Of a stretch of 64,000 bases of DNA, positions 1 through 8,348 are shown in pieces. Numbering within the stretch: the stretch's first letter is position 1; each line of letters starts with the position of its first letter. Below the pieces are notes generated by a model that was not told the origin of the DNA, did not search any database, and saw nothing but the letters and a program-made list of their open reading frames with translations. Source of the DNA: Paenibacillus oryzisoli (GTDB taxonomy: Bacteria; Bacillota; Bacilli; Paenibacillales; NBRC-103111); the NCBI RefSeq assembly GCF_001653565.1, contig NZ_LYPB01000045.1, forward strand, positions 47,086-111,085. Reading direction: 5' to 3'. Made by a program: the position numbers and the translations under genes.

Positions 1-74
1 AACCTGAGATGTCAAAAAAATAATCTTTCAAGGCATCACGATTTTACGTTATGATGTCTTTAGCTCTACATTTA

Positions 75-90
75 TGTTATAATCGTAAAT
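75..90 (+). promoter_or_regulatory. Extended -10 promoter of cimA
   Basis: TATAAT lies at 78-83 and is preceded by TG at 75-76, giving an extended -10 element. No good -35 hexamer is seen at the usual distance. The start point would fall near 90, leaving a leader of about 85 nt. No riboswitch was recognised in that leader. Confidence 0.5.
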
Positions 91-174
91 TATACATTAG
101 CGCTTTAAAGCAAGCGAAACTACTCACATATCGATGCACCAAAGTTACTTTGCTAGCTTTTGAAGGAGGAACCT

Positions 175-1794
175 ATGCCAACATCAGTCAAAATCTTCGA
201 TACCACCCTACGAGACGGAACCCAAGGAGAAGGTATCTCCCTATCCGTAGAGGATAAAATCAAAATTGCCCGCAAGCTCGATGAGCTCGGGGTTCATTAT
301 ATTGAAGGCGGATGGCCGGGCAGTAACAGCAAAGACATTGAATTCTTTGAACGCGCACGCACGATGACTTTCACCAACGCCAAAATTACAGCATTCGGAA
401 GCACAAGACGGAAAGATTCGATTGCCGCAGACGACATTAATCTGAATAGACTCGTAGAATCCGGCGCGCAAGTCGCAACGATTTTCGGTAAGTCATGGGA
501 TTTCCATGTAACGACAGCGATTCAAACGACACTTGAAGAAAACTTGAATATGATCTATGACTCCGTACTCTTTTTGAAAAGCAGCGGCATGGAAGTTATT
601 TACGATGCCGAGCATTTCTTCGATGGCTACAAGAATAATCCTTCCTATGCGCTGCAAACCATTAAGAAAGCTCAAGACGCAGGCGCAGATTGGATTACCC
701 TTTGCGATACGAACGGTGGCTCATTGCCTAATGAGATCACCGCAATCGTAACAACAGTTACAGGGCACGTTTCTACGCCAATCGGCATTCACGCTCACAA
801 TGATTGTGAACTAGGTGTTGCCAACTCTTTAGCTGCCGTACAAGCTGGCGCTAGACAAGTCCAAGGGACGATCAATGGCTACGGAGAGCGCTGCGGAAAT
901 GCTAACCTCAGTTCAATTATCCCTAATTTACAATTGAAACTAGGTTATGACGTTATCACGGCGGATCAACTGAAATCATTAACATCTGTTTCCAGATATA
1001 TTAGTGAGATCGCGAACATGCATATGCCGGTTAACCAACCTTATGTTGGCAACGCAGCATTTGCACACAAAGGCGGCATTCACGTTTCTGCTATTCTCAA
1101 GGATGCCAGCACATATGAGCATACGAAACCCGAATACGTTGGCAATAAACAACGCGTACTTGTTTCCGAACTTGCTGGCCAAAGCAATGTGTTGGTCAAA
1201 GCCCAAGAGCTTAATCTTGATTTCAACAAAGAGCATCAGAAAACCAAAGAAATCATCGAGAAGATTAAAGACATGGAACATCAAGGCTATCAATTCGAAG
1301 GTGCAGACGCTACGCTTGAACTTCTGCTGCGCGAAGCTTTTGAAGGACTAGAAGAAATTTTCACTTTAGAATCCTTTAAAATGCTTGTCGAGAAAACAGC
1401 GAATCATGCCGTTGTCTCCGAAGCCATTGTCAAGGTGAAAGTCCATGGTGAAACTATCTATACCGCGGCCGAAGGTAATGGTCCAGTTAATGCCCTTGAC
1501 AATGCCTTACGGAAAGCTCTCGTTCAGTACTATCCGGACATTAAGAATGTTCATCTTTCTGATTATAAAGTGCGCGTACTGGACGAGAAAGATGCAACAG
1601 CCGGTAAAGTTCGCGTGCTTATGGAATCCACTGATTTCAACACAACATGGAACACACTGGGTGTATCCAGCAACATTATTGAAGCTAGTTGGTATGCACT
1701 TGTTGACAGCTTACGTTATGCCCTCATCTCCAGAAAACGCGTGGAGCCTGTTAACAAAGAGCAACAAGAGCGATTAGGCTTAGTAAATCATTAG
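175..1794 (+). CDS. cimA: (R)-citramalate synthase
   Basis: Condenses pyruvate and acetyl-CoA to (R)-citramalate, the first step of the threonine-independent route to isoleucine. The 539-aa protein has the HMGL-like TIM barrel with DTTLRDG at residues 9-15 and the metal-binding HAHND at about 206-210. A C-terminal LeuA-type dimer/regulatory domain follows (about 400-520). Length and the EGGWPGSN segment fit the CimA branch rather than LeuA. I chose ATG 175 because AAGGAGGA (163-170) sits just before it; the in-frame TTG at 160 overlaps that site. The gene is alone between its own promoter and terminator. A homocitrate synthase is the less likely alternative. Confidence 0.92.
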   Translation: MPTSVKIFDTTLRDGTQGEGISLSVEDKIKIARKLDELGVHYIEGGWPGSNSKDIEFFERARTMTFTNAKITAFGSTRRKDSIAADDINLNRLVESGAQVATIFGKSWDFHVTTAIQTTLEENLNMIYDSVLFLKSSGMEVIYDAEHFFDGYKNNPSYALQTIKKAQDAGADWITLCDTNGGSLPNEITAIVTTVTGHVSTPIGIHAHNDCELGVANSLAAVQAGARQVQGTINGYGERCGNANLSSIIPNLQLKLGYDVITADQLKSLTSVSRYISEIANMHMPVNQPYVGNAAFAHKGGIHVSAILKDASTYEHTKPEYVGNKQRVLVSELAGQSNVLVKAQELNLDFNKEHQKTKEIIEKIKDMEHQGYQFEGADATLELLLREAFEGLEEIFTLESFKMLVEKTANHAVVSEAIVKVKVHGETIYTAAEGNGPVNALDNALRKALVQYYPDIKNVHLSDYKVRVLDEKDATAGKVRVLMESTDFNTTWNTLGVSSNIIEASWYALVDSLRYALISRKRVEPVNKEQQERLGLVNH

Positions 1795-1804
1795 TTAGCA
1801 TACG

Positions 1805-1846
1805 AAAAAGCTGCAAGAGCACCCATTGCTCTCTTGCAGCTTTTTT
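1805..1846. terminator. Intrinsic terminator between cimA and the TlpA-like gene
   Basis: Inverted repeat AAAAAGCTGCAAGAG / CTCTTGCAGCTTTTTT. A-run and T-run flank the stem, so it can serve both converging genes. Confidence 0.9.
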
Positions 1847-1848
1847 GG

Positions 1849-2385
1849 TCAGCCTTCTTTTAGAAGGTTCGCCATCTTCTTGTCGAGTTCCTTCGGGGAA
1901 AGCACATGGATAATTTCCCTGATTACGCCATTTTTATCGATAAGAAAACTCGTAGGAATGGCAATAACGTTATAGGTATCGGCATTCGCCCCCTGTTTAT
2001 CAAGCAGTACAGGAAACGGAAACTGATAAGTATCCACGAACTTTTTAATATTGTCCATTTTATCCCCCGGCGTCACATTTACCGCATAAAGATCAAACTT
2101 ACCCTCATATTTCTTATACAAATTCACCAGATCAGGCGCTTCCTCTTCACAAGGACCACACCAGGATGCCCAGAAGTTCACAAACATCGGCTTTTCACGA
2201 GGCCCGCCAACTGAATAGTCCTTCCCATCCAACCCTTGCAGTGTAAACGAAGGCGCTAAGAAATTCACTTTTGCCGCTTGCTCGCTCGGCATGAGGGTTT
2301 GTTTATCTTCATTTCGCACATTTTGATAAATCGCAAAGCCCGCCAGCAGAACGACGAAAGCAATTACGATGAGATTCTTCTTCAC
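1849..2385 (-). CDS. TlpA/ResA-like thiol-disulfide oxidoreductase, membrane-anchored
   Basis: A thioredoxin-fold protein of 178 aa. It has an N-terminal membrane anchor (about residues 4-20), the redox motif WCGPC at 75-79 and a cis-proline in AIPTS near residue 144. Such proteins act outside the membrane, reducing cysteines in apocytochrome c or other exported proteins (family knowledge); no cytochrome c maturation gene is adjacent, so the partner is unknown. I place the start at GTG 2385 because GGAGG lies directly upstream. A longer reading to 2445 would put extra non-hydrophobic residues before the anchor. The gene is divergent from the MFS gene across about 130 bp. Confidence 0.85.
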   Translation of the reverse strand: MKKNLIVIAFVVLLAGFAIYQNVRNEDKQTLMPSEQAAKVNFLAPSFTLQGLDGKDYSVGGPREKPMFVNFWASWCGPCEEEAPDLVNLYKKYEGKFDLYAVNVTPGDKMDNIKKFVDTYQFPFPVLLDKQGANADTYNVIAIPTSFLIDKNGVIREIIHVLSPKELDKKMANLLKEG

Positions 2386-2514
2386 AGTATCAACCTCCAC
2401 TCTCTCTATATTATCTCCAAAGCAGCGAAAATTCCAACATCGCATTCCTGAAGTATGCTTTCATCCTATTTGGGAAAAGTAAACTTACTCTCTGCGATGA
2501 AAGGAACCACTGAA

Positions 2515-3825
2515 ATGAAACCGACAGCTGCGAAACCGAGAGGGAAGAACCCGCTCAACCCAATGAGAATATACGAACACGAAGAAGATTCCTCATCCAA
2601 CAATGCTAAGAACGAAACAAGCGAGAAAGGCAACGTTTGGCAATATATCGCACTTGCCTCCATCCCTTTGGTGCTAGTTCTCGGCAATTCAATGCTTGTT
2701 CCGATTTTACCAGACTTACAAGAGAAAATGGCCATTTCACGTTTCCAAAGCTCTCTCATCATCACCTTATTTTCACTGACAGCAGGCCTTATTATTCCAA
2801 TTTCTGGTTATTTATCGGATCGCTTCACTCGCAAAGCGGTTATTATCCCTTCACTTATCGTATACGGCGCTGCCGGGGTACTAGCAGGGCTTGGCGCCAT
2901 TTGGAACTCCTACCCCCTACTTATCGCTTCCAGAGCTATACAAGGCCTTGGAGCCGCAGGTACAGCCCCTATTGCCATGGCACTTGTTGGCGATATATAC
3001 AAAGGCCCCAAAGCCAGCAAAGCCCTCGGACTTATCGAAGCCTCCAATGGAGTCGGCAAAGTAGTGAGTCCCATCCTAGGATCTCTTCTAGCACTACTCA
3101 TTTGGTTCGCACCTTTTTTTGCTTTTCCACTGTTTTGTTTACTAGCTTTGCTTGCTGTTATTTTCATGATTAAAGAGCCCGCCAAAGAGAAAGAAGCCGA
3201 ACCACTTAAGCTCTACCTGCAGCAAATTAAAGCCATTTTGAAAAGCAAAGGCCACTGGCTCATCCCTGCATTTATAGCGGGCTCGATCACCTTATTCATA
3301 CTATTCGGTGTACTATTCTACCTCTCGCAGATTTTGGAAGAGAAGCCTTACAGCATTGAAGGTGTGCGCAAAGGTCTCATCCTTGCGATCCCCCTACTCT
3401 GTCTCGTCATTACTTCCTATACCACTGGAGCGAAAATCAAACAAAGCGGCAAGCTCATGCGCTGGCTCATGAATATTGGACTCGTGACCATGGTCGTGTC
3501 CCTCTCCCTAGCTATCTTTCTAAATGGGAACCTGTATGTGTTCATTGGTTTATTGTCACTGAGTGGGATAGGAACAGGGCTCCTGCTCCCATGTCTAAAT
3601 ACACTCATCACCGGATCGGTAGAGCGTGAGCAACGCGGGATGATTACTTCCCTTTATAATAGCTTACGATTTATTGGCGTCGCCTTCGGCCCCCCACTTT
3701 TCGGTTGGCTAATGAGCATTTCACACAAGACACTCTTTGTCACGGTCGCCTCATTATCGTTTGCGATGTTAGTTGTGGTGTTTTTCTTTATCAAACCCAA
3801 GGCAGAATTACAAGAACAATCATGA
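2515..3825 (+). CDS. MFS drug/siderophore efflux transporter (YmfD-like)
   Basis: A twelve-helix major facilitator protein of about 436 aa. The N-terminal half carries SGYLSDRFTRK, the usual loop 2-3 motif of proton antiporters, and the motif-C-like RAIQGLGAAG lies in the next helices. From memory the segment around SIPLVLVLGNSMLVP resembles the Bacillus bacillibactin exporter YmfD, but the substrate cannot be read from sequence. The cytoplasmic N-terminus is long and charged. ATG 2515 has AAAGGAA upstream; the in-frame ATGs at 2455 and 2497 have weaker sites. The JAMM gene follows 42 bp later and may be co-transcribed. Confidence 0.8.
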   Translation: MKPTAAKPRGKNPLNPMRIYEHEEDSSSNNAKNETSEKGNVWQYIALASIPLVLVLGNSMLVPILPDLQEKMAISRFQSSLIITLFSLTAGLIIPISGYLSDRFTRKAVIIPSLIVYGAAGVLAGLGAIWNSYPLLIASRAIQGLGAAGTAPIAMALVGDIYKGPKASKALGLIEASNGVGKVVSPILGSLLALLIWFAPFFAFPLFCLLALLAVIFMIKEPAKEKEAEPLKLYLQQIKAILKSKGHWLIPAFIAGSITLFILFGVLFYLSQILEEKPYSIEGVRKGLILAIPLLCLVITSYTTGAKIKQSGKLMRWLMNIGLVTMVVSLSLAIFLNGNLYVFIGLLSLSGIGTGLLLPCLNTLITGSVEREQRGMITSLYNSLRFIGVAFGPPLFGWLMSISHKTLFVTVASLSFAMLVVVFFFIKPKAELQEQS

Positions 3826-3867
3826 TATACTAACCTCATATCTGTGGCATGTGAGGAGTGAGCGCTA

Positions 3868-4293
3868 GTGAGCATACTTATATCAAGGAAATCATATGAC
3901 GACATGCTCACACACAGTATGCGTTCTCTCCCTAACGAAGCATGTGGCATCCTTATTCAGGATGCTTCTTCTTCTGAATATGACGTACACATCCACACAT
4001 TCATCCCTCTTCATAATCATGCTGCACATCCAACACGAGAATTCTCCATCCATCCCGTCGAGCTGCTTCCCTATCTAACCGATAAACGTCGAACGGTCGT
4101 CGGAATATTTCATTCCCACCCTAAGGCTGCATCAATCCCTTCCGCTGAGGACCTTACAACACTTTGGCATACCATTCCAACTTATTGGATCCTTTCCCTG
4201 CAACAGAGAGAGAATCCTGACTTACAGGTGTACGCCCTAAAAAAAACCACCACAACCGCATATCACAAACTTTCGTTTGTCATCGGTCAATGA
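3868..4293 (+). CDS. JAMM/MPN+ (M67) metalloprotease
   Basis: A 141-aa single-domain JAMM isopeptidase-like protein. The zinc signature is complete: Glu in NEACGIL near residue 23, then HSHP followed by S-x-x-D (FHSHPKAASIPSAEDL) at about 84-99. Bacterial relatives remove or process small ubiquitin-like sulfur carriers, or act on cysteine-linked intermediates. No ThiS/MoaD-type gene or E1 enzyme is nearby, so the substrate here is unknown. Start is GTG 3868 with GAGGAGTG upstream. Its 3' end overlaps the converging exonuclease gene by 7 bp. Confidence 0.85.
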   Translation: MSILISRKSYDDMLTHSMRSLPNEACGILIQDASSSEYDVHIHTFIPLHNHAAHPTREFSIHPVELLPYLTDKRRTVVGIFHSHPKAASIPSAEDLTTLWHTIPTYWILSLQQRENPDLQVYALKKTTTTAYHKLSFVIGQ

Positions 4294-5021
4294 TGGCTTA
4301 ACAAAGCATATAAATCACCTAATGTGTCTACATCTCTCGCTCTTATTTCTTCCATGAACCTGGACCATAACTGCGCTGTCATGAGTGCATCCTCAAGTGC
4401 GTGATGTCTACCCGTAACCGGGATGTCATACGCATGTAAGAGTGAGTCTAAACCCAGATTTTTTCGTTTGGGCATGAGCCATTTTGCAATCATCATAATA
4501 TCCAAAACACGATGGGATAAGCTCACTTTGGACGTACGCCACAAAGCCGAGTTCAAAAAACTTTTATCATGCCCAATGGCATGCGCAACTAAGATTTTCT
4601 GCTGCACGAACTCTAAGAAATCACTTAATACTCCGATTAAGTCAGGTGCATCACTGGCCATTTCATTCGTAATACCCGTCAACTTTACGACTTCATCTGG
4701 AATCTTGCGTTTAGGATTCACCATTTTATAAAAAGTATCGCCCATTTGCACTTCACCGCCAATTACGGAGACAGCACCGAACGAGATAATTTCGTCACCA
4801 TTGTACGGAGAGAAGCCCGTCGTTTCTAGATCAAACACAACGATTTCCATCGCATGCAATGGAATTTCAAACAAAGAATCTTTACGTTGCTCTTTCAGCA
4901 TCGACCGTATAAAAGCCATTTGTTGCGCACTTTGCGCATCAAACATCGAGGTTAAAGCTGGGGTCAAACCGCCCATTTTATACAAATGCCACATACGACC
5001 TGCTGGACGCATATCCTTCAC
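4287..5021 (-). CDS. DEDDh 3'-5' exonuclease (DnaQ/epsilon-like)
   Basis: About 244 aa. The exonuclease fold starts near residue 58 after an N-terminal helical extension. Exo I DLETTG has catalytic D64 and E66, Exo II HAIGHDKSF has D152, and Exo III is HHALED at 206-211, giving the full DEDDh set. It should remove nucleotides from 3' ends of DNA or RNA. I chose GTG 5021 because GAGGTGA precedes it closely; the TTG at 5039 has no such site. It is the last gene of a minus-strand run amt, DUF294, exonuclease, 51 bp after the DUF294 stop. The same partnership of DUF294 and DnaQ-like genes beside transporters occurs elsewhere as far as I recall. Confidence 0.88.
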   Translation of the reverse strand: MKDMRPAGRMWHLYKMGGLTPALTSMFDAQSAQQMAFIRSMLKEQRKDSLFEIPLHAMEIVVFDLETTGFSPYNGDEIISFGAVSVIGGEVQMGDTFYKMVNPKRKIPDEVVKLTGITNEMASDAPDLIGVLSDFLEFVQQKILVAHAIGHDKSFLNSALWRTSKVSLSHRVLDIMMIAKWLMPKRKNLGLDSLLHAYDIPVTGRHHALEDALMTAQLWSRFMEEIRARDVDTLGDLYALLSHH

Positions 5022-5072
5022 GCGAGTCACCTCTCCCAACGCAATGAAACGTGATTTCCGATTCCGATATAT

Positions 5073-6155
5073 CTACCTTTTTTCTCTCTCTATGTGTAAG
5101 TCTATCGATTTACTGACATACTTCTGCAACTGAATGCCCGTTCGTAAACATTGTTTTAATTCCAAACGAATCTCTTTGTTAAGTTGCTCTGCCGTAAGTT
5201 TACCTCTTGTTGTATATTTCTCTTCCTCTAATTGGAAGGGGGTTAGATCTCTTAGCTTTAATGCGATGGTAAAAGCCATCTCCCAATCATGGGCTAACTG
5301 TTCAGACACAAATCCTGTTACCTTCAACTGTTTAATTCGCTCAATCGTAGAAGTAGCTAGAATCCCTGCTTGAATAGCAAGCAGCCGAATCCCATTGACG
5401 ATCGGAATATAGGCGCCATATTTGATATCAAATCCACCTGCATCTTCGCCATAACGCTCTGTAATCAAATGACTAAATATACCTAACGAAATCTTGTGAT
5501 GTAACGTGTTTGACAACAGGTATCTCAAGAGTTCCGGATGTTCCTGAACATAATCTATAAACGATTGTTTCAATTTCTTGACCAATACCTCTGATCCATA
5601 CATACAACGCATATCCGCCAATATGAGCAGATAGCGAACATTTTCCCAATCAGGTTCCATGAACCAACTAATCATCATCTCCGTGTATCCTTGCAGGGAT
5701 TTACGCCATTGCGGATTACTGGAGATTACATTCCCTTCACAAGGCGGGTAGCCCAACACATCTAAACCACGAATAATATAGGAGGCCAGCTTATCAAAAT
5801 ATAGATCTAACTCATCTTGCGTGTGCGTTTCACTATCTCCATAAATGATTCCATTGTCCTGATCACTCCACAGCGTTTGCTCTCTTCTGCCACCACTGCC
5901 TAATAAGATAAAAGCATATGCAACAGGCGGCTTTCCGTAACCTTCATCTTCAAGTAGATGTTCCGCAATTTGCGTCGTTCTATGGATCAATGCATCATGT
6001 ACTTGATTGATTTGTTGTCCCAGTTCAGATCTATAGGGAAAAAGGAGATGCTCCCGAAACATCTCATGCACCTGATCTCTGGTTATTCGCATCTCTTCGA
6101 ATTGTTCGGAGAGATATATGCGTTCCAGGATCTGTTCCATTGAGAGATGATTCAT
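5073..6155 (-). CDS. DUF294 putative nucleotidyltransferase (GlnD-like)
   Basis: A 360-aa protein with an N-terminal helical region. The nucleotidyltransferase core has GSGGR at 86-90 and the metal pair in DQD at 98-100. The DUF294 signature GNVISSNPQWR follows at about 141-151, then the helical C-terminal substrate-binding domain. GlnD relatives uridylylate PII; DUF294 proteins are proposed to do similar chemistry, target unknown. The CBS domains often found at the N-terminus of this family are absent. The start has AAAGGGG at a good distance. It sits 39 bp after amt, a place where a PII gene (glnK) is often found; no PII gene is in the window. Confidence 0.85.
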   Translation of the reverse strand: MNHLSMEQILERIYLSEQFEEMRITRDQVHEMFREHLLFPYRSELGQQINQVHDALIHRTTQIAEHLLEDEGYGKPPVAYAFILLGSGGRREQTLWSDQDNGIIYGDSETHTQDELDLYFDKLASYIIRGLDVLGYPPCEGNVISSNPQWRKSLQGYTEMMISWFMEPDWENVRYLLILADMRCMYGSEVLVKKLKQSFIDYVQEHPELLRYLLSNTLHHKISLGIFSHLITERYGEDAGGFDIKYGAYIPIVNGIRLLAIQAGILATSTIERIKQLKVTGFVSEQLAHDWEMAFTIALKLRDLTPFQLEEEKYTTRGKLTAEQLNKEIRLELKQCLRTGIQLQKYVSKSIDLHIEREKR

Positions 6156-6194
6156 GTTGCATCCCCTTTGCTCTAGTAGAAAGTATATGTGTTA

Positions 6195-7580
6195 TTAAAC
6201 GGACACACCGTTTTGAGCTGCTTTTTTCATTTGTTCCGGATAACCGTATGAACCATGCTCGGAAAGATCCAGACCAATGATTTCTTCTTCTTCTGTAACA
6301 CGAAGGCCGATTGTGGCTTTAAGAATACCTAGAATAATGAAGGAAAGAACAAGTACGAATGCTAGAGCTCCAGCAAGACCAAGCGCTTGAACTCCTAATT
6401 GATGGAAACCACCGCCGTAGAATAAACCTGCACCACCAACACCTACTTTAGCTGAAAGCTCCGGTGTTGCGAACAAACCAGTGGAAAGTGTTCCCCAGAT
6501 ACCAGCGATACCATGTACAGAGAATGCATAGATCGGATCGTCAATTCCAGCTCTTTCGAACCATTGTGCCGTGAAGAAGGTTACAATACCCGCTACAGCA
6601 CCAATTACGATTGCAGCCCAAGCGTCTACGAACGCACAAGCAGCTGTAATAGCAACAAGAGCCGCAAGAACACCATTCAACATGCTAGGAATATCTGCTT
6701 TACCGAAGTACATCCAAGAGATAATCAATGCAGCTACAGCACCTGCCGCAGCAGCCATATTCGTTGTTAATGCGATATAACCGAAGAAGCCATCACCCAT
6801 CGCGCTAAGCGTACTACCTGGGTTGAAACCGAACCAACCAATCCATAGGATAATTACCCCAAGAACAGACAACACTTGGTTATGACCAGGAATCAAGTTA
6901 GGTGTTTTATCTTTATTATATTTGCCAATACGCGGTTTCAGCAAGATGGTTGCCACTAACGCAGCAGTTGCACCTTGTAAATGAACGACAGTTGAACCAG
7001 CGAAATCTTGCATACCCAATTTGCTCAACCAGCCGCCACCCCATACCCAGTGCGCTACGATTGGATAAATAATTACGGTGTACAGAATTCCGAAGATGAA
7101 GTAAACCGGAAGTTTCGCTCTTTCTGCAAAACCACCCCAAGCAATAGCAAGGGATACACCAGCAAATGCTAGTTGGAACAAGAATTTAATACCGATTGGG
7201 ACATCGGAGAAGGAAAGAGATCCAAACGCGGCAGCAGCTTGATCTTCTAAACCTGTCACGAAGAAGCCTGTTTCTCCGAAGAATGCATTACCATCACCGA
7301 AGGCGAAACCAAATCCTACAGCCCAGAATGCAATGGCACATATCCCGAAAGTTAAAATCGTTTTACCGGCTACGTGACCGGCATTTTTCATTCTAGTTGA
7401 CCCCGCTTCTAATAGTGCAAAACCAGCTTGCATGAAGATGACTAAGATTGCTGCTAACATAACCCATACTGCATCAATTGCACTTTGAAGTTGCGGTGCT
7501 GTCGCCTCATCCGCAGCAAATGCGAGTGTAGGGAACAGTAATGACATAACGCCGAAAGCTAACAACAATTTCTTAACCAT
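6195..7580 (-). CDS. amt: Ammonium transporter (Amt family)
   Basis: A 461-aa Amt channel with a cleavable signal peptide (KKLLLAFG... ending AFAA, about residue 22) and about 11 membrane helices. The twin pore histidines are visible in VVHLQGATAAL and in FSVHGIAGIWGT. The C-terminal cytoplasmic tail that PII binds in other organisms is present (after ILKATIGLRV). It carries ammonium inward when nitrogen is scarce. A GlnR/TnrA-type box lies 18 bp upstream of the ATG. Downstream are DUF294 and exonuclease genes in the same direction. The product is certain; co-transcription is inferred from spacing. Confidence 0.95.
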   Translation of the reverse strand: MVKKLLLAFGVMSLLFPTLAFAADEATAPQLQSAIDAVWVMLAAILVIFMQAGFALLEAGSTRMKNAGHVAGKTILTFGICAIAFWAVGFGFAFGDGNAFFGETGFFVTGLEDQAAAAFGSLSFSDVPIGIKFLFQLAFAGVSLAIAWGGFAERAKLPVYFIFGILYTVIIYPIVAHWVWGGGWLSKLGMQDFAGSTVVHLQGATAALVATILLKPRIGKYNKDKTPNLIPGHNQVLSVLGVIILWIGWFGFNPGSTLSAMGDGFFGYIALTTNMAAAAGAVAALIISWMYFGKADIPSMLNGVLAALVAITAACAFVDAWAAIVIGAVAGIVTFFTAQWFERAGIDDPIYAFSVHGIAGIWGTLSTGLFATPELSAKVGVGGAGLFYGGGFHQLGVQALGLAGALAFVLVLSFIILGILKATIGLRVTEEEEIIGLDLSEHGSYGYPEQMKKAAQNGVSV

Positions 7581-7597
7581 ACGACCACTTCCTTTAA

Positions 7598-7614
7598 TGT
7601 TATATTAAGTAACA
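7598..7614 (-). promoter_or_regulatory. GlnR/TnrA-type operator upstream of amt
   Basis: TGTTA, seven bases, TAACA matches the GlnR/TnrA consensus TGTNA-N7-TNACA at every fixed position. It lies between the predicted transcription start and the amt ATG, so bound protein would block elongation or initiation rather than activate. Confidence 0.75.
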
Positions 7615-7635
7615 TGTAATGAAACTCTTAATGTC

Positions 7636-7664
7636 ATTATATACAGGTTATTTTCGTTTGACAA
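7636..7664 (-). promoter_or_regulatory. Sigma-A promoter of amt
   Basis: On the minus strand TTGTCA (7664-7659), 17-bp spacer, TATAAT (7641-7636). The start point would be near 7629, about 15 bp before the GlnR-type box. Confidence 0.65.
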
Positions 7665-7706
7665 TAGGATTTTCATTAAAATATTGAAAAAAACGAAAAA
7701 TAACCT
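7645..7706. repeat. Long inverted repeat overlapping the amt promoter
   Basis: Left arm AGGTTATTTTCGTTT (7645-7659) and right arm AAACGAAAAATAACCT (7691-7706) are reverse complements apart from one extra base. A 31-bp AT-rich spacer separates them. The left arm touches the amt -35 element. It could be a regulator site, or form a hairpin if transcribed. The rest of the roughly 300-bp gap up to the MerR gene shows only that gene's promoter. Confidence 0.6.
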
Positions 7707-7803
7707 GACATGAAACAAGCATAATTCGTGTTTCGGCTCATATGCAGTCCTAAAACACCATTATTACCCCCATTTCCAATGTCAGGTTTCTGAAGCATCA
7801 CGT

Positions 7804-7833
7804 TTGACTGTACGGTTTATTATCAGGTATCAT
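7804..7833 (+). promoter_or_regulatory. Promoter of the MerR-family gene
   Basis: TTGACT (7804-7809), 18-bp spacer, TATCAT (7828-7833). The slightly long spacer is common at MerR-controlled promoters. Confidence 0.45.
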
Positions 7834-7884
7834 GGTTATATAGAAGAAAGAAATTCATACCAGTGGAGTAGAGGTGAATTTAGC

Positions 7885-8325
7885 ATGGGGAATGAGAAGC
7901 TTTATAAAATTGGAGAGCTCGCTAAGCTTGCTGATGTCAGCCCTCGTACCATTGATTACTACACCAAGCTGAGCTTAATCGAACCCGAAAGAAGATCAGA
8001 TACGAATTATCGTCTGTACAGTGATGAAACTTTGCACCGACTGAGGCGTATTGAATCTATGAAGAACGAGAAATATACCTTAGAGGAAATCAAAGTAAAC
8101 TTACAACAGTGGAGTAAAGTAACCTCAGATGATACCGTGACAGATAAGCTTACATCCCTTCAATTGCATTTAGAACAATTAATGAAGGAAGCCAAGGAAC
8201 TCAGCCCACTTGTTCAGCAATTGAAGCCCAAGCAGCTGAAAAAACTGTATCATATCTTGACACAACCAACCGCTGCCTGCATCGAAGCACTAATTGTCCT
8301 TTTAGGTAAAAATCCGTTCTCATAA
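7885..8325 (+). CDS. MerR-family transcriptional regulator
   Basis: A 146-aa protein with an N-terminal winged helix: YKIGELAKLADVSPRTIDYYTKLSLI, then the wing RSDTNYRLY. A coiled dimerisation helix follows and a short effector region (about 80-146). There is no cysteine cluster of metal sensors. It is not GlnR by sequence. ATG 7885 is preceded by GAGGTGA; an upstream in-frame start at 7804 would overlap the promoter. The zinc peptidase gene begins 23 bp after it and is probably co-transcribed. Confidence 0.85.
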   Translation: MGNEKLYKIGELAKLADVSPRTIDYYTKLSLIEPERRSDTNYRLYSDETLHRLRRIESMKNEKYTLEEIKVNLQQWSKVTSDDTVTDKLTSLQLHLEQLMKEAKELSPLVQQLKPKQLKKLYHILTQPTAACIEALIVLLGKNPFS

Positions 8326-8348
8326 ATTGAATTACGGAGGCATGCCCT

